Origin: Limnomonas spitsbergensis
Taxonomy: Eukaryota; Chlorophyta; Chlorophyceae; Chlamydomonadales
Assembly (NCBI GenBank): GCA_037349105.1
Contig: JAYJMM010000111.1
Location: 124,001-188,000 of the forward strand
Direction: 5' to 3'
Length of the DNA: 64,000 nucleotides
Under the pieces are notes generated by a model. The model was not told the DNA's origin, searched no databases, and was given only the letters and a program-made list of their open reading frames with translations. Positions 44,481 through 56,781 of the stretch are shown piece after piece. The stretch's first letter is position 1, and every line of letters begins with the position of its first letter. The position numbers were made by a program, and so were the translations under genes.

Positions 44481-45300
44481 TATCATGCAGCCAGGATAAT
44501 GCACGTTCATGGTTGCGCATGTGGCCAATAGCTGTACCGGTATTGCATTGCAAAAAAATAATGGTTGGTCGCCTAAGTAGCACGCACCTATGCGTGGACG
44601 AGGGTAGCAACGGCCGCTCACTACTACTCGTTTCATGCAGCCAATATTGTGCACGTTAATGGATGTGCATGTGGCCAACAATTGTACCGACACAGCACAT
44701 TCTTGACAGAGAGCAAAACAAGACCGGCCAAAGGTCGGTCTCCTAAGCATCACACCTAAGCGCGGACCTGGGTGGCAGGGGCCGATCACTGATACTGGTT
44801 TCATGCAGCCTGTTCAATGCATGTTTATGGTTGCACACGTGGACAGTAGCTGGACCGGTCATGCACCTTCCTGATAGGGGGTAACAATACCGCCTACTGT
44901 CAATTGCCCAAGCAGGCACCTAAGTGCGAACATGGGGAGATTGGGAGAAGCGGCCGCTCTCAAGCCCCGGTTTTATACAGCCAATATAATACATGCTCAT
45001 GGTTGCGCATGTGGGCAGTAGCTGTACAAGCATTGCACCTCCCTGATAGGGGCGGAAACCAGACCGGAATGCGGTCGGTCGTACAAGCGGCACGCACCTA
45101 AGCGCAGGCCGGGGTAGCATTGGCCGTTCAATGTTACTAGTATCATACAGTCAGTAGAATAAAGTTTCATGGTTGCGCATGTGGCCAATAGTTTTACTGG
45201 TATTGCACCTCCTGAGCTTTCCGATGGGAGGCAAAACAAGGCCCACGGCTGGTCGCCTATGCAACACTCACCTAAGGGAGGACATGGGTAGCAGCAACGG
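44480..45300 (+). repeat. Tandem repeat of 150-175 bp with GGTTGCGCATGTGGCCAATA
   Basis: Five diverged units, each with TTTCATGCAGCCA, a GCGCATGTGG(C/A)CA word, a GGTCGGTC palindrome-like segment and CACCTAAGCGC. Confidence 0.65.
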
Positions 45301-45720
45301 TGTGCAATCTAGCAACAGCCCCACGCTGGTGCGCAAGCTGGGCCATCAACTCCAAGCTGGTGGGCAAGCTGGCCACCAGCTCCATGCTGGTGTGCAAGTT
45401 GTCCATCAGCTCCACGCCGGTGCGCAAGCTGACCACCAAATCCATGCTGAAGCGTGCCTGGTGAGCAAGATGGCCAGAAGCTCCACTCTGGTGCGCAAGC
45501 TGGGCAGATGTTCCAGGCTGTTGCGCATACTGGCTAGCATTGAATCTTTATGTTGGTGAACAAGCCTGCTACTCGCCAGCAGCTCCATGCTGGTGTGCAA
45601 GCTCGCTGCATGCAGCAGGAGGCCAGCAGCTCCAGGCTGATGGGCAAGCTGGCCACCAGCTTCTTGTTTGTGCGCAAGCTGGGAAGCAACGCCAGGCTGA
45701 TGTGTGAGTTGGCCTGTGTT
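45300..45720 (+). repeat. Minisatellite of about 39 bp, AGCTCCATGCTGGTGTGCAA
   Basis: Ten or so units with GGTGCGCAAGCTGG and CCACCAGCTCCA. Similar motif to 33225-33655. Confidence 0.75.
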
Positions 45721-46180
45721 GCAGACAGGGAGACATGCATCAGCACCCCCGTTGCAGACTCAATTTCTGTTCATAGGGGAACAAACTATTACAGTATTCA
45801 CACTTGGAACGCATACACATCTTCATCTCCGCCCCATTCGAATGCCTAGACAAAGTATGCACCTTCTGCTACAACGCTTATCAAGTGCCATACATTACGA
45901 GCGCATGCGAACATGCCAGAATTATGCTCCTGCTGGGAGTACTAGTAGCTAGTTGAACAAAGCAAAAATATGCACACAGATATGTACACGACGAAGCTGT
46001 CATGCATTTTCCATACGAGCGTATAACTTGATGTTGAGCTGTGAAGATGACTAATGCCGACGCAAGAGGTATGACGAGTTGACGACGCTATCTAGCAAGG
46101 GCGAGCGAGGGCCAGGAGCGAGCGGGTGCACCTGTACCAGGACTTCGGCGCAGGGCGGGTGTCGACAGGGTAGAAAAAGC
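45721..46180. other. No gene recognised
   Basis: Unique-looking spacer with no convincing coding frame. Confidence 0.3.
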
Positions 46181-46290
46181 GGGCACTTGAATCAATCGAG
46201 CTTCAAGCGTTCGATCAAGCGAACTTTTCCCTCCGTTTGAATCAATCGACCATTTCAAGCGGCCGAATCTTACCGACGATGGGGTGAATG
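46181..46290 (-). repeat. Inverted fragment of the TTGAATCAAGCG repeat region
   Basis: CGAATCTTACCGACGATGG (46264-46282) is the inverse of 22790-22808, and TTTGAATCAATCG words match 22800-23100. It flanks the 190-bp satellite, as the 22.7-kb copy flanks a satellite fragment. Confidence 0.55.
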
Positions 46291-48260
46291 AATCACACCG
46301 CATGCCTCTCTCCCGTAACCGTGACATGCAATCACACCATTGCATGACCATGCAATATTGAGGTTGAGGCTAAGCTTATATCAACGCTCTTGGCCCGTAC
46401 TTAAAGGCTATCCAATGTTATCTGAGTGAATGGTGTAGAATGCGTATCGCATGCCCATACCTTAAGCAATAGGGTGAACCAGCCCACATGCCTCTCTCCC
46501 GCAACCATCACATGCAATCACACCATTCCACGACCATACAATATCGAGGCTGATGTTAAACTTGTATCATCGATTTTAGCGCGCATTTAAAAGCTAGCAT
46601 ATCTTTTATCATTGAATGGTGTAGAATGCTTATCTCTCGGGCATATCTCTAACCATGTGGTGAAGCACCCCGCATGCCTCTCTCCAGCCTCCGTGACATG
46701 CAATCACACCATTGCATGACCATGCAATATTGAGGTTGAGGCTAAGCTTATATCAACGCTCTCGGCCTGTACTTAAAGGCTTTCCAATGTTATCTGAGTG
46801 AATGGTGTATGTAGAATGCGTATCGCATGCCCATACCTTTAGCAACAGGGTGAACCATGCACCCCTAATGCCTCTCGATCCCGCAACCATCACATGCAAT
46901 CACACCATTGCACGGCCAATAAATATCGAGGCTGATGTTAAAGTCATAGCATCGATCTTAGCGCGCATTTAAAAGCTAGCATATCTCATCTCATTGAATG
47001 GTGTAGAATGCTCATCTCTTGGCCATACCTATAACCATGGTTGGGGTGAAGCACTCCGCATGCCTCTCTCCCGTAACCGTGACATGCAACCACACCATTG
47101 CATGGCCATGCAATATTGAGGTTGAGGCTAAGCTTATATCAACGCTCTTGGCGCGTACTTAAAGGCTAGCCAATGTTGTCTGAGTCAATGGTGTAGAATG
47201 CGTACCGCATGCCCATACCTTAAGCAATAGGGTGAACCAACCCGCATGCCTCTCTCCCGCAACCATCACATGCAATCACACCATTGCACGACCGTGCAAT
47301 ATCGAGGCTGATGTTAAACTCATATCATCGATCTTAGCGCGCATTTAAAAGCTAGCAAATCTTATATCATTGAATGGTGTAGAATGCTTATCCTTGGCCA
47401 TACCTATAACCATGGGGTGAAGCATCCCGTATGCCCCTCTCTACCCTCTCCCGCATCCGTGACAATGTGACATGCAATCACACCATTGCACGACCATGCA
47501 ATATTGAGGTTGAGGCTGAGCTCATATCAACGGTCTTGGCGCGTCCTTAAAGGCTAGCCAATGTTGTCTGAGTCAATGGTGTAGAATGCGTATCGCATGC
47601 CCATACCGTAAGCAATAGGGTGAACCAACCCGCATGCCTCTCTCCCGCAACCATCACATGCAATCACACCATTGCACGACCGTGCAATATCGAGGCTGAT
47701 GTTAAACTCATAGCATCGATCTTAGCGCGCATTTAAAAGCTAGTATATCTTATCTCATTGAATGGTGTAGAATGCTCATCTCTTGGCCATACCTATAACC
47801 ATGGCTGGGGTGAAGCACTCTGCATTATCCGCATGCCTCTCTCCCGTAACCGTGACATGCAATCACACCATTGCATGACCATGCAATATTAAGGTTGAGG
47901 CTAAGCTTATATCAACGCTTTTGGCGCGTACTTAAAGGCTAGCCAATGTTATCTGAGTGAATGGTGTAGAATGCGTACCGCATGCCCATACCTTTAGCCA
48001 TCAATATAGTAGTAAACCACCCCGCATGCAACCGTGACATGCAATCACACCAATACATGATCATGCAACTATTAAGGTTGATGTTAAGCTTATACCATCA
48101 CTCTTGGCGCGCGTTTCAAATCTAGCCTATGTTTTCTCATTAAATGGTGCAGAATGCTAATTGCATGACAATACCTACAACGATAGGGTGAACCACTTGG
48201 CATGTATGCCTCTCTCCCGCAGTCGTCACGTGCAATCACACCATTGAAAATACCATGGCA
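46290..48260 (+). repeat. Satellite of about 190 bp, 11 monomers in alternating A/B types
   Basis: CAATCACACCATTG-type words occur at 46329, 46515, 46701, 46897, 47087, 47273, 47475, 47661, 47870, 48042 and 48233 (spacings 172-209). A monomers carry GAGGCTAAGCTTATATCAAC and GCGTACTTAAAGGC; B monomers carry GAGGCTGATGTTAAACT and GCGCGCATTTAAAAGCTAGC. The A-B pair (about 380 bp) is the higher-order unit. A monomer fragment lies at 22740-22770. Confidence 0.9.
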
Positions 48261-48269
48261 TAAAACGAA

Positions 48270-49750
48270 AGGCATGCAACAATATTTCCACCCCCTCTGA
48301 TTGAGGGTAGCCCTCAACAAGTCAAGACACTTGCTTCAGAGAGAGGAGAGAGAAAGCAAGATAGAGCGTATTAGGGAAAGCTTGCATGAGAGCCCCCCCC
48401 ATCATAAGTAAATAAATGAAAATAAATCACAATCCCCCGGCCCTCTAGAAACTAGCCCTCAACAATGTCTACCACCTAGCCACATCCTCCACAAAAGATT
48501 GAAACAAACTCACGTACCCATTAGTCAGACTCCGTCCCTTGGTACAAAACACGGTGGGAGTCCGTGGCGCCTTCAAATGACCAAACCCTCTCTCTCAGCG
48601 CCTCCTTGATGCCTAGGCATTGGATGCAAAAATACTGAGAGTCCTCTATTACATGGTTGCCATTCCCTCTTGCCCAACACCGCTGGCAGCAACGTGTCTC
48701 GCGTTGTTGACTGTTGTGCCATCCTATGGTGATACCATCCTTTGGTCATCAGCCATGCTATTTAGTACGGCTAGCAAACCGTACCGAGCCATCATTGTTA
48801 AACGTGTGTGTGCACACTAGCACAAATCTTGCTATTGGTGGCTTGGTGCGGCTCCATGCATACATGTGCTCAAACGCTCCGCCGCGTCAGCATGCCCAAC
48901 TTGGTTGATGACAGAAATGGAAACTGAAGGCAAGAGGGGCAAGGAATGTAAGAGAATAACTTGAATGAAGTGTTTGAGAAGATCAACACACGCTAAAAAT
49001 AAAAAGTAACAGATAGATTGCCCAGTCCCTCTAGAGCTTTGCCCTGAACAAGTCAAAACTAAATAGACAGAAGAGAGAAATCAAGAGGGGGGCGAAAAGA
49101 AAAGAAAACTTCCCAAGAGGAAAAACAAATCTGATTCCCAAAGTAGTTATTAAGGCAGGTTCTAAAAGACTAGACATTAACGCATCATACGCAAAGTCCA
49201 GAGCCTAGCTACCACCCATACATTCCCCCGGGCACATGATGAAGGTCTGTGGCGCCTTCCGGGAGGCCAGCCCCGAGCTTGTCCTTGATGCAATATTACT
49301 GAAAGCAAACAAGAGATGCAGATCATCCTTTACTTTGTTCACGACCTTCGGGAAACTACGTACCGGTAGTCCTTCATTTCCTTTCATGAAACAAACATAT
49401 AGAGCGTCCTCCACATACTCCACATACATGCACGCCATGCCCCCATGCCCAACTAACCCCGCTGACGACAACGTGTCTCTTCTTGTTGACCGCTGCGCCG
49501 TCCACACCGAACATACAGAGTTGCAACCATTAAGGTATGCGCACACGAGCATGCACTCACCATGTAATGATGAGTGTGGCTCCATCTTAAATAAGGAAGC
49601 AATGTGCCCACGAAGCTCCGTACTGACCCATGGTAGCCCTTTGCCAAGCGCATGCCGTATGTTGAAACTAATATAAGCGTGGTTGGCGCACATCTGTGCC
49701 CGGTGAGTGGCGGGTTTCTTGGGGTGCCCTCTGCCAGTTGCTTCCATTTG
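48270..49750. repeat. Two diverged copies of a ~650-740-bp dispersed repeat
   Basis: Copies at about 48270-48910 and 49010-49750 share in order a CCCT(C/G)AACAAGTCAA(G/A)AC start, an AGAGAGAAA purine tract, GT(C/G)TGTGGCGCCTTC, and CAACGTGTCTC(G/T)(C/T) with TTGTTGAC. Partial relatives with CTAGCCCTCAACAA are at 60380-60400 and 48450. A 180-codon minus-strand frame in copy 2 has protein-like composition but is not open in copy 1. Confidence 0.45.
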
Positions 49751-51296
49751 CGTGCGCTTGCTTGTAGGCTGATGAGTCGACTAGTTGTAACACGTCTATC
49801 TAGATAGGACGGACAAGAATCTGTTGTAGGTCAGAGACTACGTGCCTCACACGTTTTGGGGACAACTGCTTTTCCATCCAAATCCTCCAATGCATGCCTC
49901 TATGAAATCACGCTATGCACTCCATGAGCGCTCTTCCTCCGCTGATCTGCGAGCAGCTGGCTTAGCAGCCCTTGCTATGCATGGATTGCATGGCGGTCGA
50001 CATGGGGTGTTGTTGTTTTGCCGGTGCCACTGCCGCTTCATTTGTAGAGGCAGAGCATGCGAGTGCTGACACGAGTCTTGTTTCAGAGTGTAACGATTGG
50101 AACTGCCAACTTCAGTGAAGCTCCCGTATGTATGACCATGGCAGCGGACGAACATACCGGTATGCTTGGTGTGGATAACATTTCCTATCGCGCACATTCA
50201 GGAATTGGATCAGCGAATCATGCCGTTGCACCATATGCGGTTTAACAATGAAAGTGCGAGTGTGCAACGGAGCTGCCAGTCGAAAAATGCTAACCCTTAA
50301 CCCCGCGCGAAGTCTAAAGACATGGAATTCCATGTCTATAGACATTTTGCCGTATTTACGATTTCATGTTCTCGCTGTCCATTCGTGTAATCTTGCATTC
50401 CCCGTCCGTCTTTTCATTTCATCGTCCACTTCGGCAGACGACCCAGCTAATAATAATCTCTTAGTCGATATGACGAAACGTGTCCTCAGTCCATGGCCAG
50501 CCAGTACAATGATTCTGCGGGCCCAATTGCCTTCCTAGTCGGCATAATAATGGTGTGGAACCTACAGCGAACGCTTGCAAATGCCGGTGAGACAGCTCTT
50601 ATACTTCATGTATTCTGTGCAATCGACGACTCTTATCCAAAGTCAAACTCTGGGTCTAACTCGACCTCACTACGCTGACGTTTTTTCACCTCTCCCTTGA
50701 CCTCTCCCCTGAATTTTGGCCGAATCTGAACCAGTTATCAATCCCAACTATCTGGCGTCCAAAGCCTTCGTTTCTACAAATATAACCGGTCTCACTTGTT
50801 CATTTTCCTTTGAAGGTCCTCCTCCATGTGGAACGAGTGAGAGATTTCCACCCTAAGTGGCAGTAAAATCAAGTTGTGGGCCCGCCCCCCTCATAGTACT
50901 ACTCATACGCACCACTTACACAGAAAAAACAGCTAGGCGAGTGCCGGCGATCTCTTTGTTGAAATGACCGCATTTGCTTCATTTGTTCCAAACACATAAC
51001 AATTGCCATTTTTGTTTGTAGGCCACTTCACAGAACGATTCCCATACCGTACCAAAGTCAGGATTGGGGATGAGTAAGGATGCAAAATCCGAGATGAAGG
51101 CTACAAGCTAAGGTTAAAGGACAACATCTATCCGCAATGAACGCACACATGCCTGAGAAGGACAACTAAGGGTGAGCCATATCAACTAAAATGTTTCAAA
51201 TAATTCAACATCATGTTGAGATGAGAGCTTAAATGCTCACCCATACCGACCTTGCTTGCTACCTATCTTTCATATCCGCCTTCACCGTCTTCTCAG
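49751..51296. other. Mostly unrecognised; possible upstream exons
   Basis: Several splice-like sites occur (for example TTTGTTTGTAG before 51022, followed by an open stretch TVPKSGLGMSKDAKSEMK), but phases do not link them firmly to the exons at 51297. Confidence 0.25.
50312..50343. repeat. 32-bp palindrome with one mismatched pair
   Basis: Centred on GAATTC; it pairs over 16 bases per arm except one A-A. Its core 20-mer is identical to the core of the perfect palindrome at 20632-20661. Confidence 0.85.
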
Positions 51297-51609
51297 GAAA
51301 TAAGGATGATGACGACTCAACCGACTCTACATTTTAAGTACACAGCCATAAATCTCGATAATGAGGGTAAGTGCATGCCGCGCATTGTTTTCAAATGTCG
51401 TTGTTGTATTGACTGCATTTTGTGTCAGGAAATCAACTAATTTCACTTTACCTTGGTAATATGTGCGCATTGGCTTTCATTGTGATGCTAAATTTTGAGT
51501 CTCCCTTACCGTCTCTCTCCTCCCTCCATATTCAGGGTTGTCCCCCAAGATCCCGAAGTCGGTATCCGGGAACAACATCGCGTCTTTCAAGGTGGCGAAT
51601 ACTAGCTAG
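51297..51609 (+). CDS. Three small 3' exons of an unrecognised gene
   Basis: Exon 51297-51366 follows CTTCTCAG and ends G|GTAAGT in phase 1 (EIRMMTTQPTLHFKYTAINL). A 27-nt micro-exon 51429-51455 lies between TGTGTCAG and G|GTAATA, also phase 1. The last exon, 51536-51609, follows TATTCAG and ends in TAG (LSPKIPKSVSGNNIASFK). All three junctions keep one frame, which is unlikely by chance, but the upstream part and the function are unknown. Confidence 0.4.
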
Positions 51610-51989
51610 ATCTCGAAGATGGAGTTTCTAATTGCTTGTCCTACCTCTTAAGCCAAATTCGTTTTTTTGCACTTATGATTGCCAAGTATTTGTACACTTA
51701 TGGTAGGTTATTGACATTGCGGCCTACACATATTATGCTTGGTATGTAGGCATATGATGGATGCGTTTCCTTCCCACACCTGCCAAACATGACATTACAG
51801 TTTGGATATATACGCTTGTTTGTTTGAGGTCACATTTCCAGGTTTTTAATGGTGAATGAACTAATAAATCAATGGCATGCCTCGATCTCATCTTTCATTT
51901 GTATGGAGAGAGATCTGCCAGTACTAATATTGCATGTTGATGGGTGTGCATGTAATTGGAAGTACCCATATTGTGGAATTCAAGCTATG
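51610..51989. other. No gene recognised
   Basis: AT-rich sequence after the small-exon gene; possibly its 3' region. Confidence 0.3.
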
Positions 51990-52560
51990 GCAAACAACAT
52001 CCATACGTGTAGGGTACTGCATACTTAATGGACACTAATAACAGGGTACCGTAACCAAAGTAACGGACAGGGCATAACAAGGTACCGTCACCATGGCAAT
52101 GAACCAAAATACCAAGGTATAGTAGGTAGAACATGGTACCATAACCATAGTATCGGACAGGGTATAACCGGGTAATGTAACCATAGTATCGGACACGGTC
52201 TACCATGGTATAACATGGTATTGTGACCATAGTATCGGACACGGTATAACATGGTATTGTCACCATAGTAACGGACAGGGCATACCAGGGTTAGTAGTAT
52301 TGTTACCTAGTATCGGACATTTGTACCATGGTATGGTTACCATAGTTACGGACACACGTACCATGGTACAACCAGGGTATTGTTACCATAGTAACGGACA
52401 CAAGTACCGGGGTATTGTTACCAGGGTACCACCATGGTAACATTTCCTTTACCAGGGTACTCTTACCCTTACCAGGGTAAACGACTTTTACCATGGTAAA
52501 CGCGTTTACCTAGTATCGGACATTTTCACCCTAGTAAAAAGCCGTTTTACCCTGGTAACG
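51990..52560 (+). repeat. Tandem repeat of TACCATGG/ACCATAGTATCGGACA words
   Basis: Units of about 35-55 bp combine GGTATTGTTACCATAGTA, ACGGACA(G/C) and TACCATGGTATAAC. The TACCATGG vocabulary resembles the palindromic words at the left end of the CACTATGAGACGG repeats. Confidence 0.65.
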
Positions 52561-52589
52561 CCCCCCACGCCGTCTTGTGGTGTCTCTCC

Positions 52590-53700
52590 CAGCTCCCCAG
52601 CCACCGCAAACATCTGAAGGAGGGGAAAGGCATGTGGGTGTAAAAGCCAGGGCAGGGTTAAGGACCCAGGGTCGAGGGCAAGGCTGGAGGGTTTTGGACC
52701 CAGGGTCGAGGGCAAGGCTGGAGGGTTTTGGATCCAGGGTTGAGGGCAAGGCTGGAGGGTTTTGGATACAGGATTGAGGGGAATACTGGAGATCTCAGGA
52801 CCCAGGGTTGTGGGCCAGGCATGTGGGTGTAAAAGCCAGGGCAGGGTTAAGGACCCAGGGTTGAGGGCAAGGCTGGAGGGTCTTGGATCCATGGTTGAGG
52901 GCAAGGGTGGAGGGTTTTAAATACAGGATTGAGGGGAATATTGGAGATCTCAGGACCCAGGGTTGTGGGCCAGGCATGTGGGTGTAAAAGCCTGGGCAAG
53001 GATAAGGGCCCATGGTTGAGGGCAAGGCTGGAGGGTTTTGGATCCAGGGTTGAGGGCAAGGCTGGAGGGATTTGAATACATGATTGAGGGGAATACTGGA
53101 GATCTCAGGACCCAGGGTTGTGGGCCAGGCTGTAGGGCTCAAGATCCAGAGTTAAGGGCAGGCTGGAGGAATAAGGACCCAGGGGTTGAGGGCAAGGCTG
53201 GAAGGATAAGGACCCAAGGGTTTAGGGCAAGGCTGGAGGGCTCAGGAACCAGGGCTAAGGGCAAGGCTGAAGATGACGGAAGCACGCCACAGGTGGGGAG
53301 AGGCTTCAACTACAGCTGAGGACTTCAGCTACATCTTATGCCACAGGTGGGGACCGGGTACGGGAGAGTACGGGAGGGCACGGGAGGACACAGGGGCTGC
53401 GGGAGGGTACAAGGAGGTACGAGGAGGTATAAGGAGGTGCATGGAGGTATGGGGAGGTATGGGGGGTCTATAGGAGGGTATGGTGGAGAGTCTAGGAGAG
53501 CACGGGGGGTACGGGAGGGTGGCTGGACCCTGACTGGTTGGATTTTACAGCAGCAACATGGTCCTTGTTATGGAGGGATCTGAGTCTAAGGGCATCTGGA
53601 TGGGCACCGGGAGCTATTGGGTACCTGCTTGTGTCGCATGGATGTTGGTGCCCATGTTGCGCCGTGCCCTCCACTCCCCTTTCGCTCATCTCTCCCAGCT
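52590..53700 (+). repeat. Isolated copy of the 15-20-kb higher-order satellite
   Basis: It starts in the same CCCAGCTCCCCAGCCACCGC context as the main array, contains the 33-bp and 155-bp units, and the complex block from 53136. It ends where the main copy would read CCCAGCTCC, joining the 49-bp minisatellite. Confidence 0.9.
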
Positions 53701-55065
53701 CCAGTGTTGTGCATTGGCTGTTGAGAAGCAGGCCGAGAGGACGGGGGAGCAGGTGAAGTGCTTTGGCTGTTGACAAGCAAGATGGGAGGACGAGGGAGCA
53801 GGTGGAGTGCTTTGGCTGTTGAGAAGTAGGATGGGAGGATGAGGGAGCAGGTGGAGTGCTTTGGCTGTTGAGAAGCAGGATGGGAGGACGAGGGAGCAGG
53901 TGGAGTGCTTTGGTTGTTGAGAAGCAGGACGAGAGGACGAGGGAGAAGGTGGAGTGCTTTGGCTGTTGTGAAGCATGATCGGAGGACGGGGGAGCAGGTG
54001 GAGTGCTTTGGCTATTGAGAAGCAGGATGGGAAGACGGTAGCGCATGTGTTGTCATTTGGTTGTTGAGAAGCAGGATGGGAGGACAGGGGAACAGGTTGA
54101 GTGCTTTGGCTGTTGAGAATCAGGATAGAAGGACGGGGGAGCAGGTGGAGTGCATTTGCTGTTGAGAAGGAGGACGAGAGGACGGGTAAGCAGGTGCAGT
54201 GCTTTGGCTGTTGACAAGCAAGATGGGAGGACGAGGGAGCAAGTGGAGTGCTTTGGCTGTTGAGAAGCAGGATGGGAGGACGAGGGAGCAGGTGGATTGC
54301 TTTGGCTGTTGAGAAGCAGGATGGGAAGACGGTAGAGCATGTGTAGTCATTTGGCTGTTGAGAAGCAGGATGGGAGGACAGGGGAGCACGTGGAGTGATT
54401 TGGCTGTTGAGAAGCAGGATGGGAGGACGGGGGAGCAGGTGGAGTGCTTTGGCTGTTGAGAAGCAGGATGGGAGGACGGGGGAGCTGATGGAGTGCTTTG
54501 GCTGTTGACAAACATTACGGGAGGACGGGGGAGGAGGTGGAGTGCTTTGGCTGTTGAGAAGCAGGATGGGAGGACGAGGGAGCAGTAGGAGTGCTTTGGC
54601 TGTTGAGAAGCAAGATGGAAGGACGAGGGAGCAGGCGGAGTGCTTTGGCTGTTGAGAAGCATGATTGGAGGACGGGGGAGCTGGTGGAGTGCTTTGGCTG
54701 TTGAGAAGCAGGATGGGAGGACGAGGGGGCAGGTGGAGTGCTTTGGCTGTTGAGAAGCAGGATGGGAAGACGGTAGAGCATGTGTAATCATTTGGCTGTT
54801 GAGAAGCAAGAGAGGACAGGGGACCAGGTGGAGTGCTTTGGCAGTTGAGAAGCAGGATGGGAGGACGAGGGAGCAGGTGGAGTGCTTTGGCTGTTGAGAA
54901 GCAGGATGGGAGGACGGGGGACCATGTGGAGTGCTTTGGCTGTTGAGAAGCAGGATGGGAAGACGGTAGAGCATGTGCAGTGCTTTGGCTGTTGAGAAGC
55001 AGGATGGGAGGACGGGGGAGCAGGTGGAGTGCTTTGGCTGTTGAGAAGCAGTAGGTGATGAGGCT
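53700..55065 (+). repeat. 49-bp minisatellite GTGCTTTGGCTGTTGAGAAG
   Basis: About 27 units of GGAGTGCTTTGGCTGTTGAG, AAGCAGGATGGGAGGACG, GGGGAGCAGGT at 49-bp spacing. Variant units with GACGGTAGAGCATGTG recur near 54030, 54330, 54770 and 54970, suggesting a higher order. The 470-codon minus-strand frame is a by-product. Confidence 0.9.
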
Positions 55066-56649
55066 GGCCTTGGGTACCTTCAGACGATCATGATGCATGG
55101 TAGGCCAGCCAGCCTAGTCCTGTGGTAGGAAGGGACATAAAGGGTGCATGCTTTATGGCATGGGATGTACGGGAGGGTATGTGGGAGAGTATAGGAGAGC
55201 ACATGGGGGTACTGGATGTGGCTGGACCCTGACTGGTTGGACTTTGAGTGGCTGGACCCTGAATTGCTGGGCAGTTGTGGGGGATCTTTGGCATGCAAGA
55301 GCTGATCAGCTGAGGGGGAGAGGTGGACTGCTGGATCTAGGCAGCAAAGGGGGATATGTGGACTGCATGAGCTAGGCAGCTGAGGGGGAGGGGTGTTTGG
55401 GGAGGGGGGTCTGTTACTATGCCTTGATATATCAGGATGGTGGAGTCTTGTGCATGGGGACATGTACTAGTACGCTGCTCTGATAAAAACATGGAGGTGG
55501 AGTCGTGTGCACGGGGACATGTACTGGTACTTTGCTATGTAATTTAATTGTGGCTGGTGGCATGGGGTGTAAGCACGAGGGGGGGGGGGTATGGATAGGC
55601 TAGAGGGCACATGGCCCAGGCTGTAGGCCCATGCTGGAGGGACACGCTGATACTTGCCTTTCATCCAGCAAACAGCAGGAAGGTCGAGTCGAGTGGTCGT
55701 GTGGTCGAGTGGTTGTGGGTCTCTGCTCTGATGTAGCAAGGTGATGTGTGCACGGGGGATGGTAGTTGCTGGGCTTCTCGATCTTCCTTGTTCTTGCGTA
55801 AACGATGGCGCTTTGGGGATGCGTGGGGATGTCGGCCCCCGGTGTTTTGGGTACCTGACGGTACGCATGAGGAAGATGCTGCTTATACATTACATTGCGT
55901 ATGAGTACAACGCGTTACTCAGAGGAGTTCATACAAGATCCAATCCGTGGCAAAGCATGATCGGGCATATCAGGATGAAGCTGGGTCGCCATCAGAGCGT
56001 AGCATTACGTGTGCTACCAAGCTCACCTGAATTGGTTGATCTTTCAAGAAGGGACTGGTACACTGGTGGTACTGAGAAATGCATTCCAGATCATCGACAG
56101 GTGGTACAAAGTGTGGAACGTTGCCCCAGGGCTGTGGCGTCGAGACGTTTGGTCTCCAGGCGTATCATGGCCGTCTGTTGATATTGGCATTCCTGGTGTA
56201 GGTCTACAAGATCAACCAGAGGTTTCGCTCAACATCATGCAACACCATCTAGTAGTAATCATGATCGTGGAGCTGTAGGAACGGCGAGGTACGCCTTGCA
56301 TGATTGCTTTATCATATGCACTGCAATCGCGCTCGGTGTGCCCTCCTGCCACCTCTTGCTGCGCTCAGGCAGCACGGCTGGCGAGGGCTGAGTGGCCAAC
56401 CTGTAGACGAAACAAGAATATGGGAGATCGGAGTGACGCGGCGTGGCTTCGACGCAGATCGGTAAGATGTTGTTGCTGAAACACTGATGGGTGAACATGT
56501 TGTTGCTGTCACCTGAGGCATCAGGCGTGTATGGCACGTTAGATAAAACAGTGTTCGAAACAGCAGAAAGCGGCGTACATGCGCGCATGCGTGTCTTGGT
56601 AGGGCGGCGCTTCGTTCAAAAAGACAGGCAGGATGTTGAAATGAAAAGA
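55066..56649. other. Satellite-edge sequence and unrecognised open stretches
   Basis: Bases 55160-55270 resemble the satellite complex block (GGAGAGCACATGGGGGTAC, GGCTGGACCCTGACTGGTTG). Bases 55850-56280 have overlapping open frames with protein-like pieces (LNWLIFQEGTGTLVVLRNAF, DRWYKVWNVAPGLW) but no recognised domain; they might be a decayed element exon. Confidence 0.3.
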
Positions 56650-56745
56650 CTAAAACTAAACCCTAAACCCTAAACACTAAACCCTAAACCCTAAACCCTA
56701 AACCCTAATCCCTAAACCCTAAACACTAAACCCTTAACCCTAAAC
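56650..56745. repeat. Interstitial telomeric repeat (CCCTAAA)n
   Basis: About 13 CCCTAAA units with a few variants (CACTAAA, CCCTAAT, CCCTTAA). This is the plant-type telomere repeat. It directly precedes the broken left end of a CACTA transposase gene. Confidence 0.9.
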
Positions 56746-56781
56746 TAGAAGTATGCTCTGTTTGGTCTGGTCCCTCCCCAG

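Noticed and set aside
42920..44804. Long Pro/Cys/Leu or Gln/Gly-rich ORFs (up to 603 codons)
   Set aside because: They follow the short-unit minisatellite in every register and have no unique domain or codon signature.
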